Source: an uncultured Thiotrichaceae bacterium (GTDB lineage Bacteria > Pseudomonadota > Gammaproteobacteria > Thiotrichales > Thiotrichaceae). Taken from it: a DNA stretch of 12,985 nt. Both the position numbers and the translations under genes were made by a program. The DNA is taken from contig CALHAO010000104.1 in NCBI GenBank assembly GCA_937931765.1, positions 1 through 12,985 of the forward strand. Direction: 5' to 3'. Under the pieces are notes generated by a model, which had not been told where the DNA came from, did not search any database, and saw nothing but the letters and a program-made list of their open reading frames with translations. Shown in pieces: positions 1 through 8,238 of the stretch (position 1 is the stretch's first letter; the number at the start of each line of letters is the position of its first letter).

Positions 1-1
1 T

Positions 2-454
2 ATTGATGGTAGTGATATTGTTTATCACAACTACTCTGATATTGGTATCGCAGTATCTTCTGAGCGTGGTTTGGTGGTTCCGATTCTACGTAATACTGAA
101 AACATGGGTTTGGCTGATGTTGAGTCAACGATTGTGGCTTACGCACAAAAAGCCAAAGCCGGTAAGTTGGATATGTCTGACCTAACGGGTGGAACATTTA
201 CTATTACTAATGGTGGTGTGTTCGGTTCATTGCTGTCAACGCCAATTTTGAATCCACCGCAAAGCGCAATCCTAGGTATGCATAGCATCCAGAAGCGTCC
301 GGTTGTGGTTAATGATGAGATTGTTATTCGTCCGATGATGTATTTGGCGCTGTCTTATGATCACCGGATTGTTGATGGTAAAGGTGCGGTTACTTTCCTT
401 AAAACGATTAAAGAGCTGGTTGAAAATCCTGTTCGTATCGTTCTGGATGTGTGA
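2..454 (+). CDS. sucB: Dihydrolipoamide succinyltransferase (E2 of 2-oxoglutarate dehydrogenase), C-terminal part
   Basis: This is the last 150 codons of the E2 core enzyme, open at the left edge; the reading frame runs from base 2. E2 transfers the succinyl group from lipoamide to CoA in the 2-oxoglutarate dehydrogenase complex in the cytoplasm. The visible part is the catalytic acyltransferase domain. It includes the conserved stretch FTITNGGVFGS and the C-terminal active-site motif SYDHRIVDG, whose His (codon 361-363) and Asp (373-375) are the catalytic residues of the family. It ends with the typical LDV tail. The match to E. coli SucB is close along the whole segment, and the succinyltransferase assignment (rather than pyruvate E2) is supported by the downstream lpd-sucCD genes. 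The lipoyl and E3-binding domains lie outside the window. The stop TGA is 8 nt before the lpd start, so the two genes are probably translated from one message. Confidence 0.95.
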   Translation: MDGSDIVYHNYSDIGIAVSSERGLVVPILRNTENMGLADVESTIVAYAQKAKAGKLDMSDLTGGTFTITNGGVFGSLLSTPILNPPQSAILGMHSIQKRPVVVNDEIVIRPMMYLALSYDHRIVDGKGAVTFLKTIKELVENPVRIVLDV

Positions 455-462
455 GGCCTGCC

Positions 463-1899
463 ATGACTGATAAGTATGATGTAATTGTTATTGGTGGTGG
501 CCCTGGTGGTTATGTGGCCGCTATCCGTTGCGCACAGCTGGGTATGAAAGTAGCTTGTGTGGAAGAATGGATTAATAAACAGGACAAACCTGCATTGGGT
601 GGTACCTGTTTGAATGTGGGTTGTATTCCTTCTAAAGCGCTGCTGGAAAGCTCTGAGCGTGTTGAAGAAATCCAGCACCACAACGCTGATCACGGTATTA
701 GTGTTGAAGGTCTGAGTGTTGATATACCGCAGATGATTGCGCGTAAAGACAAGATTGTTTCTCAACTTACTGGTGGTATTGCCCAGTTGTTTCAGGCGAA
801 TGGCATTGAGTGGTTGCAGGGCCGTGGTAAGTTACTGGCCGATAAACAGGTTCAGGTAACAGCACGTGACGGTGCGGTTAGCACACACGCTGCTGAGCAT
901 GTGATTATTGCTACCGGTTCTACTTCGATTGAGTTGCCGATTGCTAAATGGCTGGATGAGCGCATTGTTGACTCTGAAGGTGCATTGGACTGGGAATCTG
1001 TGCCAGATCGTTTAGGCGTGATTGGTGCCGGTGTTATCGGTCTGGAAATGGGCAGTGTCTGGCGGCGTATGGGGTCTGAAGTCGTTGTATTAGAAGCGAT
1101 GGATACTTTCCTGGCGGCAGCTGATGCTGACGTGGCTAAAGCCTCAAAAATGCAGTTCAAGAAGCAAGGCCTGGATATTCGTTTGGGTTCCAAAGTCTCT
1201 GCGGTTGAAGCCGGTGATGAAGGCGTTACGGTTAGTTTTAGCGACAAAAAAGGTGATGATAGTCTTGTGGTTGATCGCCTGATTGTGGCGGTAGGTCGTA
1301 GAGCCAATACGACTGATATTGCTGATCCTGCCGTGGGTTTAGAACTGGATGGCCGTGGTTGTGTCGTAGTTGATGATCATTGTGCAACAGATCTACCGGG
1401 TGTTTATGCCATTGGTGACTGTGTGCGTGGCCCGATGTTGGCACATAAGGCTTCCGAAGAAGGCGTGATGGTCGCTGAGCAAATCGCTGGTCAGAAACCG
1501 CACATGGATTTCAATACCATTCCATGGGTTATTTATACTGACCCTGAGATTGCTTGGGTTGGTCAGACTGAAGCTGAACTGAAAGAAGCGGGTGTTGCAT
1601 ACCGTGCGGGTAGTTTCTCATTCGCAGCTAACGGACGTGCTAAGGCGATGGATAAAGCAGCTGGCCTGATCAAGGTGCTGGCGGATGAAGCGACTGATCG
1701 TATTCTGGGTGTGCATATTGTTGGGCCAATGGCTTCCGAGCTGGTGGGTCAGGCAGTGATTGCGATGGAATGTGAAGCGTCTTCTGAAGATCTGGCACGG
1801 ATGTGTTTTGCCCACCCGAGTTTGTCTGAGTCGATGCATGAAGCGATGTTGTCAGTTGATGGCCGGGCGTTACACGGCATCAACAAAGCTAAACGTTAA
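463..1899 (+). CDS. lpd: Dihydrolipoamide dehydrogenase (E3)
   Basis: This is a 478-residue flavoprotein that reoxidises dihydrolipoamide on E2 and passes electrons through FAD to NAD+. The N-terminal FAD-binding motif GGGPGG is at residues 11-16. The redox disulfide motif GGTCLNVGC places the active cysteines at C49 and C54. A second Rossmann motif (GAGVIGLEMG, around 185-195) binds NAD, and the AIGD motif contacts FAD. The C-terminal interface domain ends with HPSLSE, giving the catalytic His451-Glu456 pair. I chose ATG at 463 because a GAGG ribosome-binding site lies 6 nt upstream (453-456) and the family begins with a short Met before the YDVIVIGGG strand. An upstream in-frame GTG at 451 overlaps the sucB stop but lacks a good site. 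In E. coli lpd sits with aceEF; here it is in the suc operon, so this E3 is probably the one serving 2-oxoglutarate dehydrogenase. Confidence 0.96.
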   Translation: MTDKYDVIVIGGGPGGYVAAIRCAQLGMKVACVEEWINKQDKPALGGTCLNVGCIPSKALLESSERVEEIQHHNADHGISVEGLSVDIPQMIARKDKIVSQLTGGIAQLFQANGIEWLQGRGKLLADKQVQVTARDGAVSTHAAEHVIIATGSTSIELPIAKWLDERIVDSEGALDWESVPDRLGVIGAGVIGLEMGSVWRRMGSEVVVLEAMDTFLAAADADVAKASKMQFKKQGLDIRLGSKVSAVEAGDEGVTVSFSDKKGDDSLVVDRLIVAVGRRANTTDIADPAVGLELDGRGCVVVDDHCATDLPGVYAIGDCVRGPMLAHKASEEGVMVAEQIAGQKPHMDFNTIPWVIYTDPEIAWVGQTEAELKEAGVAYRAGSFSFAANGRAKAMDKAAGLIKVLADEATDRILGVHIVGPMASELVGQAVIAMECEASSEDLARMCFAHPSLSESMHEAMLSVDGRALHGINKAKR

Positions 1900-1915
1900 T
1901 TACTCCGTTTAGCTT
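1886..1915 (+). other. Perfect 10-bp inverted repeat across the lpd stop codon
   Basis: AAGCTAAACG (1886-1895) and CGTTTAGCTT (1906-1915) are exact reverse complements with a 10-nt loop that contains the lpd stop TAA. No T-run follows (the next bases are GGGGCG), so it does not look like an intrinsic terminator. A transcript hairpin here could protect the 3' end of sucB-lpd mRNA or tune read-through into sucC. A weak TATATA at 1928-1933 follows, but I found no convincing -35 box. Confidence 0.6.
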
Positions 1916-1978
1916 GGGGCGTTAAAGTATATAAGTTGTTTGTAAGTTAGAGATGTATCTCAACAAAAGGAAAACAGG

Positions 1979-3148
1979 ATGAATTTACACGAGTATCAGG
2001 CCAAGGCTGTCTTCAGCCAATATGGTATGCCGGTACCGGTAAGCAAAGTAGCAACTACTGCTGCTGAAGCTGAAGCCGCCGCCAAATCACTGAGCACTGA
2101 CAAAGTTGTTGTTAAGGCGCAGGTACATGCCGGAGGTCGCGGTAAAGCGGGTGGTGTTAAGTTATTTGATTCAGCGAAAGAAGCAGGCGAATTTGCCGGT
2201 TCTTTGCTGGGTACTAATCTGGTGACTTTCCAGACTGATGAAAAAGGTCAGCCAATCAACTCTATTCTGGTTGAAGAGACCTGTAACATTGATCGTGAGT
2301 TGTACCTGGGGGCGGTTGTTGACCGTGCCAGCCAGCGTATTACTATCATGGCCTCCACTGAAGGTGGTATGGACATTGAGAAGGTAGCTCACGAGACGCC
2401 TGAAAAAATTCTGAAAGCTAATATCAACCCGATTTGCGGCGTGATGCCTTATCAGGCCCGCGAACTGGCGTTTGGTTTAGGCTTAGAAGGCAAACAGATT
2501 AAGCAATTCACGCAGTTACTGATGAGCTTTGGCAAAATGTTTGTTGAAAAAGATCTGGCGCTGGTTGAAATCAATCCGCTGGTGGTGACTAAAGAAGGTG
2601 ATCTGCTGTGTCTTGATGGCAAAGTAGGCGTTGATGGTTCTGCGCTGTACCGCCAGCCTGCGCTGGTTGAGATGCGTGATAAGTCTCAGGAAGATGCGCG
2701 TGAAAATGAAGCTGACGAGTGGGAACTGAACTACGTCGCATTGGATGGCAATATTGGCTGTATGGTTAATGGTGCAGGTCTGGCGATGGCGACGATGGAT
2801 ATCATCAAATTGTCCGGTGGTGAGCCAGCTAACTTCCTTGATGTGGGTGGCGGGGCTACGGCTGAGCGTGTGACGGCTGCTTTCAAAATTATCCTGTCTG
2901 ATGAGAGCGTAAAAGGTATTTTAGTTAATATCTTTGGTGGCATCGTGCGTTGTGACCTGATTGCTGAAGGTATTATGCAGGCGGTTGAAGAGGTGAATAT
3001 CTCTGTGCCGGTGGTGGTGCGTCTGGAAGGTAATAGTGCTGAAAAAGGTGTTGCTTTGCTGAATGAGTCTGATCTGTCTGTTATTGCAGCGACTGATTTG
3101 GGTGATGCCGCGAAGAAAATTATTGCAGCTGTAGGAGGTGCCGCATGA
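1979..3148 (+). CDS. sucC: Succinyl-CoA synthetase beta subunit (ADP/GDP-forming)
   Basis: This is a 389-residue subunit (E. coli SucC has 388) that forms the nucleotide-binding half of succinyl-CoA synthetase, which converts succinyl-CoA to succinate with substrate-level phosphorylation. It opens with MNLHEYQAKAVF, the family's standard start of the ATP-grasp domain. KAQVHAGGRGKAGGVKL (around residues 46-62) belongs to the nucleotide site. LVEINPLVV (around 195-205) is the metal-binding ATP-grasp segment. The C-terminal CoA-ligase-like domain carries FLDVGGGA and NIFGGIVRCD, the loops that meet the phosphohistidine of the alpha subunit. A purine-rich AAAGGAAAACAGG precedes the ATG. The gene overlaps sucD by four bases (ATGA), which implies translational coupling and fits the alpha-beta complex. 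A 79-nt gap and a hairpin separate it from lpd; read-through is likely. Confidence 0.97.
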   Translation: MNLHEYQAKAVFSQYGMPVPVSKVATTAAEAEAAAKSLSTDKVVVKAQVHAGGRGKAGGVKLFDSAKEAGEFAGSLLGTNLVTFQTDEKGQPINSILVEETCNIDRELYLGAVVDRASQRITIMASTEGGMDIEKVAHETPEKILKANINPICGVMPYQARELAFGLGLEGKQIKQFTQLLMSFGKMFVEKDLALVEINPLVVTKEGDLLCLDGKVGVDGSALYRQPALVEMRDKSQEDARENEADEWELNYVALDGNIGCMVNGAGLAMATMDIIKLSGGEPANFLDVGGGATAERVTAAFKIILSDESVKGILVNIFGGIVRCDLIAEGIMQAVEEVNISVPVVVRLEGNSAEKGVALLNESDLSVIAATDLGDAAKKIIAAVGGAA

Positions 3149-4014
3149 GCGTACTGATTAATAAGGACACTAAAGTTCTGTGTCAGGGTATTACGGGTGG
3201 TCAGGGTAGTTTTCATACTGAGCAAGCCATTGAGTACGGTACACAAATGGTCGGTGGTGTTACACCGGGCAAGGGTGGTCAGGAACATCTGGGTATTCCT
3301 GTTTTCAATACCATGCGTAATGCGGTTGATGAGACCGGTGCTGATGCTACTGTTATCTATGTACCGGCAGCATTTTGTAAAGATTCGATTATTGAAGCAG
3401 CAGAATCCGGCGTTAAGCTAATCGTTTGTATCACTGAAGGCATTCCTGTGATGGATATGCTGGAAGCGAAAATGATTGTTGATAGCTTGGGTGTGCGTTT
3501 GGTTGGCCCTAACTGTCCGGGTGTTATTACACCGGGTGAATGTAAGATCGGTATTATGCCGGGTTCTATTCACAGACCGGGCAGGATCGGTATTGTTTCG
3601 CGTTCTGGTACATTGACTTATGAAGCCGTTAAGCAAACGGGTGAATGGGGTCAGAGTACGTGTATTGGTATTGGTGGTGATCCGATTCCGGGCACTAACT
3701 TTATTGATGCGCTGCAAATGTTCCAGGACGACCCACAGACTGAAGCGATTCTGATGTGTGGTGAAATTGGTGGCACGGCTGAGGAAGAAGCAGCAGAGTT
3801 CATCAAGAGTAATGTGACTAAGCCGGTGGCTGCTTATATCGCGGGTGTTACAGCGCCTAAAGGTAAGCGTATGGGCCATGCCGGTGCCATTATCGCTGGT
3901 GGTAAAGGTACTGCACAAGAGAAGTTTGCAGCGCTTGAAGCGGCGGGTGTTATCACTGTGAAATCACCTGCTGAAATGGGACAAGGCGTTACTGCGGCAC
4001 TGGCTGCTAAGTAA
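3145..4014 (+). CDS. sucD: Succinyl-CoA synthetase alpha subunit
   Basis: This is a 289-residue subunit, the same length as E. coli SucD. It binds CoA and carries the phosphorylated catalytic histidine. The N-terminal CoA-binding Rossmann domain shows CQGITGGQGSFHTEQAIEYG and GGVTPGKGG. The ligase domain contains GPNCPGVITPGECKIGIMPG. The catalytic loop GKRMGHAGAIIAGG places the phospho-accepting histidine at about residue 245, with Glu of the CGEIGG motif as its partner. The start is fixed by AGGAGG at 3133-3138, 6 nt before the ATG, and by the 4-nt overlap with sucC. After the stop, about 120 nt lead to gltA and contain an inverted repeat and a promoter, so the suc transcript may end or be attenuated here. 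Confidence 0.97.
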   Translation: MSVLINKDTKVLCQGITGGQGSFHTEQAIEYGTQMVGGVTPGKGGQEHLGIPVFNTMRNAVDETGADATVIYVPAAFCKDSIIEAAESGVKLIVCITEGIPVMDMLEAKMIVDSLGVRLVGPNCPGVITPGECKIGIMPGSIHRPGRIGIVSRSGTLTYEAVKQTGEWGQSTCIGIGGDPIPGTNFIDALQMFQDDPQTEAILMCGEIGGTAEEEAAEFIKSNVTKPVAAYIAGVTAPKGKRMGHAGAIIAGGKGTAQEKFAALEAAGVITVKSPAEMGQGVTAALAAK

Positions 4015-4035
4015 AGCTGAAATTGCTGGGCCTTT

Positions 4036-4073
4036 TACCCCTTCTTTGTCCGAAACTTGATAAAGAAGGGGTA
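4036..4073 (+). other. Perfect 12-bp inverted repeat between sucD and gltA
   Basis: TACCCCTTCTTT (4036-4047) and AAAGAAGGGGTA (4062-4073) are exact reverse complements separated by 14 nt. No T-run follows the right arm (the next bases are TAACAATTATAAAA), so it is not a standard intrinsic terminator on the + strand. It may act as an RNA 3'-end hairpin for sucCD. It could also be a DNA operator, since the right arm begins on the last base of the gltA -35 box and fills the -35/-10 spacer. Confidence 0.6.
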
Positions 4074-4086
4074 TAACAATTATAAA
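4057..4086 (+). promoter_or_regulatory. Candidate sigma70-type promoter of gltA
   Basis: TTGATA (4057-4062, five of six matches to TTGACA) is followed 18 bp later by TATAAA (4081-4086, five of six to TATAAT). Transcription would start near 4093, giving a leader of about 44 nt before the gltA ATG. This is the best promoter match I found in the TCA block. It is a by-eye match only. Confidence 0.5.
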
Positions 4087-4136
4087 ATCGCGACATCCGC
4101 TATTCATAGATTTGCATTGACACGATGGAGTGCCTG

Positions 4137-5441
4137 ATGACTAAACATACCGTTACATTAACCGATAATCTGACCGGTAAGCAGGTTGAATTAGATGTTT
4201 TAGACCCAGTAATGGGGCCAAAAACTATCGACATACGCCGTTTGCATAAAGAGCTGGGGTTCTTTACTTATGATCCGGGTTATCTAGCTACGGCTAGTTG
4301 TTCAAGCGCGATTACCTATCTGGATGGTGATGAAGGCACGTTGATGTATCGGGGTTACCCGATTGAGCAGTTAGCGGAAAAAAGTACGTTTCTTGAGGTC
4401 TGTAATCTGCTGTTAAACGGTGATCTACCGACTAAAGAAGAGCAGGAAGATTTTTCAAGTATCATCACGCATCACACCATGCTCCATGATCAGGTGCAGT
4501 ACTTCTATCGCGGTTTCCGCCGTGATGCGCATCCGATGGCCACGATGGTAGGTGTAGTCGGTGCGTTATCCGCCTTCTATCATGACGATCTGGATATTCA
4601 CGACCCGGAACAGCGTATGCGTTCAGCACATCGTCTGATTGCTAAAATGCCGACAATTGCGGCCTGGAGCTACCGTTACCACATGGGGCTGCCGTTTAAT
4701 CAGCCACGTAACAACCTGAAATATTCAGAAGATTTTCTGCACCTGATGTTTGCGGTGCCGACTGAAGAATATGTGGTTGATCCGCTAATGGCAAAAGCAC
4801 TGGATGTTATTTTCATTCTGCATGCTGACCATGAGCAAAATGCTTCTACTTCAACCGTGCGTTTGGCCGGTAGTTCTGAAGCGAATCCTTTTGCAGCAGT
4901 CGCGGCGGGTATTGCGTCCTTGTGGGGGCCTGCGCACGGTGGTGCGAATGAAGCTGTTGTCAATATGCTGACCAGCATCAAAGATTCCGGCAAGTCACTG
5001 GAGCATTGGGTTGAGCGTGCTAAGGATAAAGACGACCATTTCCGCCTGATGGGCTTTGGTCACCGGGTTTATAAGAACTATGATCCGCGTGCGAAGATTA
5101 TCCGTGAGTTGGCTAATGAAATTCTGGATCGCCTGCCACCCAATAACCCGCACCAGAAGTTATTTGATATTGCCCGTGAGTTGGAAAAAGTGGCGCTGGA
5201 AGATGAATATTTCAAAGAGCGTAACTTGTATCCGAATGTAGATTTCTATTCAGGCGTTATTTTCCTGAGTATGGGTATTCCGGTGAGTATGTTTACCGTG
5301 ATGTTCGCACTGGCGCGTACCGTTGGTTGGATCTCGCAGTGGAATGAAATGATGAGTGACGATGCAAACCGTATTGGCCGTCCTCGTCAGTTATACACAG
5401 GTGCGATGAAGCGTGACTACGTACCGCTGGATAAGCGTTAA
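4137..5441 (+). CDS. gltA: Citrate synthase, type II
   Basis: This is a 434-residue enzyme that condenses acetyl-CoA and oxaloacetate into citrate, the entry step of the TCA cycle. Its length and the N-terminal beta-rich extension before FFTYDPGY match the hexameric citrate synthases of Gram-negative bacteria, which NADH inhibits in E. coli. Catalytic residues are visible: His267 in GPAHGGANEA, His309 in GFGHRVYKNYDPR, and Asp369 in NVDFYSG. The HADHEQNAS motif is around residues 229-236. I chose ATG at 4137: GGAG at 4127-4130 sits 6 nt upstream, and MTKHTVTLTDN resembles family N-termini. The in-frame ATG at 4125 would bury that site. The gene has its own candidate promoter and is followed after 89 nt by acnB, the next enzyme of the pathway. 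Confidence 0.97.
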   Translation: MTKHTVTLTDNLTGKQVELDVLDPVMGPKTIDIRRLHKELGFFTYDPGYLATASCSSAITYLDGDEGTLMYRGYPIEQLAEKSTFLEVCNLLLNGDLPTKEEQEDFSSIITHHTMLHDQVQYFYRGFRRDAHPMATMVGVVGALSAFYHDDLDIHDPEQRMRSAHRLIAKMPTIAAWSYRYHMGLPFNQPRNNLKYSEDFLHLMFAVPTEEYVVDPLMAKALDVIFILHADHEQNASTSTVRLAGSSEANPFAAVAAGIASLWGPAHGGANEAVVNMLTSIKDSGKSLEHWVERAKDKDDHFRLMGFGHRVYKNYDPRAKIIRELANEILDRLPPNNPHQKLFDIARELEKVALEDEYFKERNLYPNVDFYSGVIFLSMGIPVSMFTVMFALARTVGWISQWNEMMSDDANRIGRPRQLYTGAMKRDYVPLDKR

Positions 5442-5460
5442 GCGCTAGATTAAAAACACT

Positions 5461-5504
5461 AACCGGCCTGAGTGTGGCAGAACATTAGCCTGCTCAGGTT
5501 GGTT
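5461..5504 (+). other. Long hairpin in the gltA-acnB intergenic region
   Basis: AACCGGCCTGAG (5461-5472) pairs with CTCAGGTTGGTT (5493-5504) along 12 positions, ten Watson-Crick pairs and two G-U pairs, with a 20-nt loop. No T-run follows directly. It sits 26 nt before the acnB start, just upstream of the GGGAG ribosome-binding site (5518-5522), so it could modulate acnB expression or processing of a gltA-acnB message. The two G-U pairs keep the fold in RNA but weaken it as a DNA palindrome, which suggests that RNA is the relevant form. Confidence 0.5.
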
Positions 5505-5530
5505 CCAATATTACTTTGGGAGCTATTATT

Positions 5531-8143
5531 ATGTTAGAAGAATATCGTAAACACGTCGCAGAACGCGCCGCTGTAGGCATTCCGCCACAGCCATTAAATG
5601 CTGAGCAGACCGCTGCTTTGACGGAATTACTGAAGAACCCGCCAGCGGGTGAAGAAGAATTTTTATTAGACCTGTTGGTTAATCGTGTACCAGCGGGCGT
5701 GGATGAAGCCGCTTATGTTAAAGCTGGTTTCCTGGCAGCGATTGCTTCTGGTGAAGCAGCATGTGGCCTGATTTCTGCTGAAAGAGCGGTTGAGCTGCTG
5801 GGTACTATGTTGGGTGGGTATAATATCCAGCCAATGATTGCAGCGTTGGATGACGATGCATTAGCGCCGACGGCTGTGAAAGGTCTATCTAAGACACTGT
5901 TAATGTTTGATGCGTTTTATGACGTGAAAGACAAGATGGATGCAGGTAACGCATTCGCTAAGCAGGTGATGGAATCATGGGCCAATGCTGATTGGTTTAC
6001 GGATGAGCCTGTGTTAGCTGACAAAATCACCATGACGGTATTTAAAGTACCTGGTGAGACGAATACCGATGATTTGTCGCCAGCGCCGGATGCCTGGTCA
6101 CGCCCTGACATTCCGTTGCATGCCAATGCGATGTTGAAGATGGCGCGTGAAGGTATTGAGCCTGAAGAGCAGGGCGTTCGTGGCCCGGTGGCAATGATTG
6201 AATCTATTAAAGCCAAAGGTCATCCGGTGGTTTATGTGGGTGATGTGGTCGGTACGGGTTCTTCACGTAAGTCGGCGACTAACTCGGTATTGTGGTTCTT
6301 CGGTGATGATATTCCGTATGTACCGAATAAGCGTGCCGGTGGTTTCTGTTTCGGTAATAAAATCGCACCTATTTTCTATAATACGATGGAAGATGCGGGC
6401 GCGTTGCCGATCGAAATGGACGTTTCTAAAATGGCTATGGGCGATGTGATTGACGTATATCCTTATGAGGGTGTGGTTAAGAACGAAGCCGGTGAAGTGA
6501 TTTCTGAGTTTGAACTGAAGACTGAAGTGTTGCTGGATGAAGTGCGTGCCGGTGGCCGTATTCCGTTGATCATTGGTCGTGGCCTGACTGCCAGAGCGCG
6601 TGAGTGTCTGGGTCTGGAAACATTGACTCTGTTCAAGGTACCTGAAGTACCTGAAGATACCGGTAAAGGTTTCACGCTGGCACAGAAGATGGTGGGTAAA
6701 GCTTGTGGTCTGGACGGTGTACGTCCGGGTATGTACTGTGAGCCTAAGATGACTACGGTTGGCTCTCAGGATACTACCGGCCCGATGACCCGTGACGAGC
6801 TGAAAGATCTGGCTTGCCTGGGCTTCTCGGCTGACCTGACTATGCAGTCGTTCTGTCATACCGCTGCTTACCCTAAGCCGATTGATGTTGATACACATCA
6901 CAATCTGCCTGATTTTATGATGAACCGTGGCGGCGTTTCGCTGCGTCCGGGTGATGGCATTATTCACTCCTGGCTGAACCGTATGCTGCTGCCTGATACT
7001 GTGGGTACCGGTGGTGATTCGCATACACGTTTCCCGATTGGTATTTCATTCCCGGCGGGTTCTGGTCTGGTGGCATTTGCTGCGGCGACCGGTGTTATGC
7101 CATTGGATATGCCTGAGTCAATTCTGGTACGTTTTAAAGGTGAAATGCAGCCGGGTATCACGTTACGTGATCTGGTACATGCTATCCCTTATTATGGTAT
7201 CCAGCAGGGCTTGTTGACGGTTGAGAAAGCCGGTAAGAAGAATGCATTCTCTGGCCGTGTACTGGAAATTGAAGGTCTGGAAACACTGACCGCTGAGCAG
7301 GCATTTGAATTATCTGATGCATCAGCTGAGCGTTCTGCGGCGGGTTGTACGATTACTTTGTCTGAAGAATCTGTGGCTGAGTACCTGCGTTCTAACGTGG
7401 TGATGCTGAAGTGGATGTTGTCTGAAGGTTATGGCGATGTACGTACCATTGAGCGTCGTATTCAGGGCATGCAGGATTGGTTGGCTAACCCGACGCTGAT
7501 GCGTGCTGATGGTGATGCTGAGTATGCTGAAATCATCGAAATTGATTTGGCTGAGATTAAAGAGCCGATTCTTTGTGCGCCGAATGATCCGGATGATGCT
7601 GTGCTGTTGTCCAGCGTTGCGGGTCGTAAGATTGATGAGGTGTTCCTGGGTTCTTGTATGACGAATATTGGTCATTTCCGTGCGGCGGGTAAGCTACTGG
7701 AATCGACTAAGGGTATGATTCCTACGCGGATGTGGGTTGCACCACCGACGAAGATGGATGCGGCTCAGTTGTCTGATGAAGGTTATTATAATATCTTCGG
7801 TAAGGCGGGTGCGCGTTTAGAGATGCCGGGTTGTTCATTGTGTATGGGTAATCAGGCACGTATTGCGCCGGGGTCTACTGCGGTGTCTACTTCGACGCGT
7901 AATTTCCCGAATCGTCTGGGTGATGGGGCTGATGTGTTCCTGGCTTCTGCTGAATTGTCATCTGTTTGTGCGGTGATGGGTAAGTTGCCTACGGTTGAGG
8001 AGTATATGGAGTTCGCTACTAAGATTGATAGTATGTCTAGTGAGATCTATCGTTATCTGAACTTTGATCAGATGCCGGATTATCAGCATGCGGCGGATCA
8101 GGTGATTATTCCGATGGCTGAGATTAAGAAAGCTGCGGCTTAA
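5531..8143 (+). CDS. acnB: Aconitate hydratase B (bifunctional 2-methylisocitrate dehydratase)
   Basis: This is a 870-residue [4Fe-4S] enzyme (E. coli AcnB has 865) that isomerises citrate to isocitrate through cis-aconitate. It starts MLEEYRKHVAERAA, as in E. coli. It has the AcnB domain order: an N-terminal HEAT-like domain (about 1-160), then the swivel domain with GETNTDDLSPAPDAWSRPDI and GDVVGTGSSRKSATNSVLWF (about 170-380), then the catalytic domains. Cluster ligands are visible as Cys709 (GSCMTN) and Cys768/Cys771 (GCSLCMGNQ). STSTRNFPNR is the conserved arginine motif. ATG at 5531 follows GGGAG by 8 nt; an in-frame TTG at 5516 adds five residues not seen in the family. E. coli AcnB also hydrates 2-methyl-cis-aconitate and acts as an RNA-binding regulator in its apo form; whether this one does is not shown. 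A strong terminator follows. Confidence 0.97.
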   Translation: MLEEYRKHVAERAAVGIPPQPLNAEQTAALTELLKNPPAGEEEFLLDLLVNRVPAGVDEAAYVKAGFLAAIASGEAACGLISAERAVELLGTMLGGYNIQPMIAALDDDALAPTAVKGLSKTLLMFDAFYDVKDKMDAGNAFAKQVMESWANADWFTDEPVLADKITMTVFKVPGETNTDDLSPAPDAWSRPDIPLHANAMLKMAREGIEPEEQGVRGPVAMIESIKAKGHPVVYVGDVVGTGSSRKSATNSVLWFFGDDIPYVPNKRAGGFCFGNKIAPIFYNTMEDAGALPIEMDVSKMAMGDVIDVYPYEGVVKNEAGEVISEFELKTEVLLDEVRAGGRIPLIIGRGLTARARECLGLETLTLFKVPEVPEDTGKGFTLAQKMVGKACGLDGVRPGMYCEPKMTTVGSQDTTGPMTRDELKDLACLGFSADLTMQSFCHTAAYPKPIDVDTHHNLPDFMMNRGGVSLRPGDGIIHSWLNRMLLPDTVGTGGDSHTRFPIGISFPAGSGLVAFAAATGVMPLDMPESILVRFKGEMQPGITLRDLVHAIPYYGIQQGLLTVEKAGKKNAFSGRVLEIEGLETLTAEQAFELSDASAERSAAGCTITLSEESVAEYLRSNVVMLKWMLSEGYGDVRTIERRIQGMQDWLANPTLMRADGDAEYAEIIEIDLAEIKEPILCAPNDPDDAVLLSSVAGRKIDEVFLGSCMTNIGHFRAAGKLLESTKGMIPTRMWVAPPTKMDAAQLSDEGYYNIFGKAGARLEMPGCSLCMGNQARIAPGSTAVSTSTRNFPNRLGDGADVFLASAELSSVCAVMGKLPTVEEYMEFATKIDSMSSEIYRYLNFDQMPDYQHAADQVIIPMAEIKKAAA

Positions 8144-8168
8144 AGTTTCATAGTTGGTTAGTTGTAAC

Positions 8169-8195
8169 AAAAGCCCCGCGTAGCGGGGCTTTTTT
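8169..8195 (+). terminator. Intrinsic terminator of the TCA gene block
   Basis: The GC-rich stem GCCCCGC (8173-8179) / GCGGGGC (8183-8189) has a three-base GTA loop and is followed by six T (8190-8195). It is preceded by AAAA (8169-8172), so the stem can extend with A-U pairs and may also work in the opposite direction. It lies 26 nt after the acnB stop. Confidence 0.92.
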
Positions 8196-8238
8196 ATGAG
8201 TGTTAACCTATTACCTTGGGTAGAAGAGGTTTTATGAT

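Noticed and set aside
361..765. Antisense open frames opposite sucB, lpd, sucC, sucD, gltA and acnB
   Set aside because: All lie opposite well-conserved enzymes, are rich in Thr, Asn, His and Arg as expected from antisense codons, and lack ribosome-binding sites or family motifs.
4117..4122. TTGACA just before gltA as a -35 box
   Set aside because: It lies 14 bases before the start codon, so the -10 and start site would fall inside the gene.
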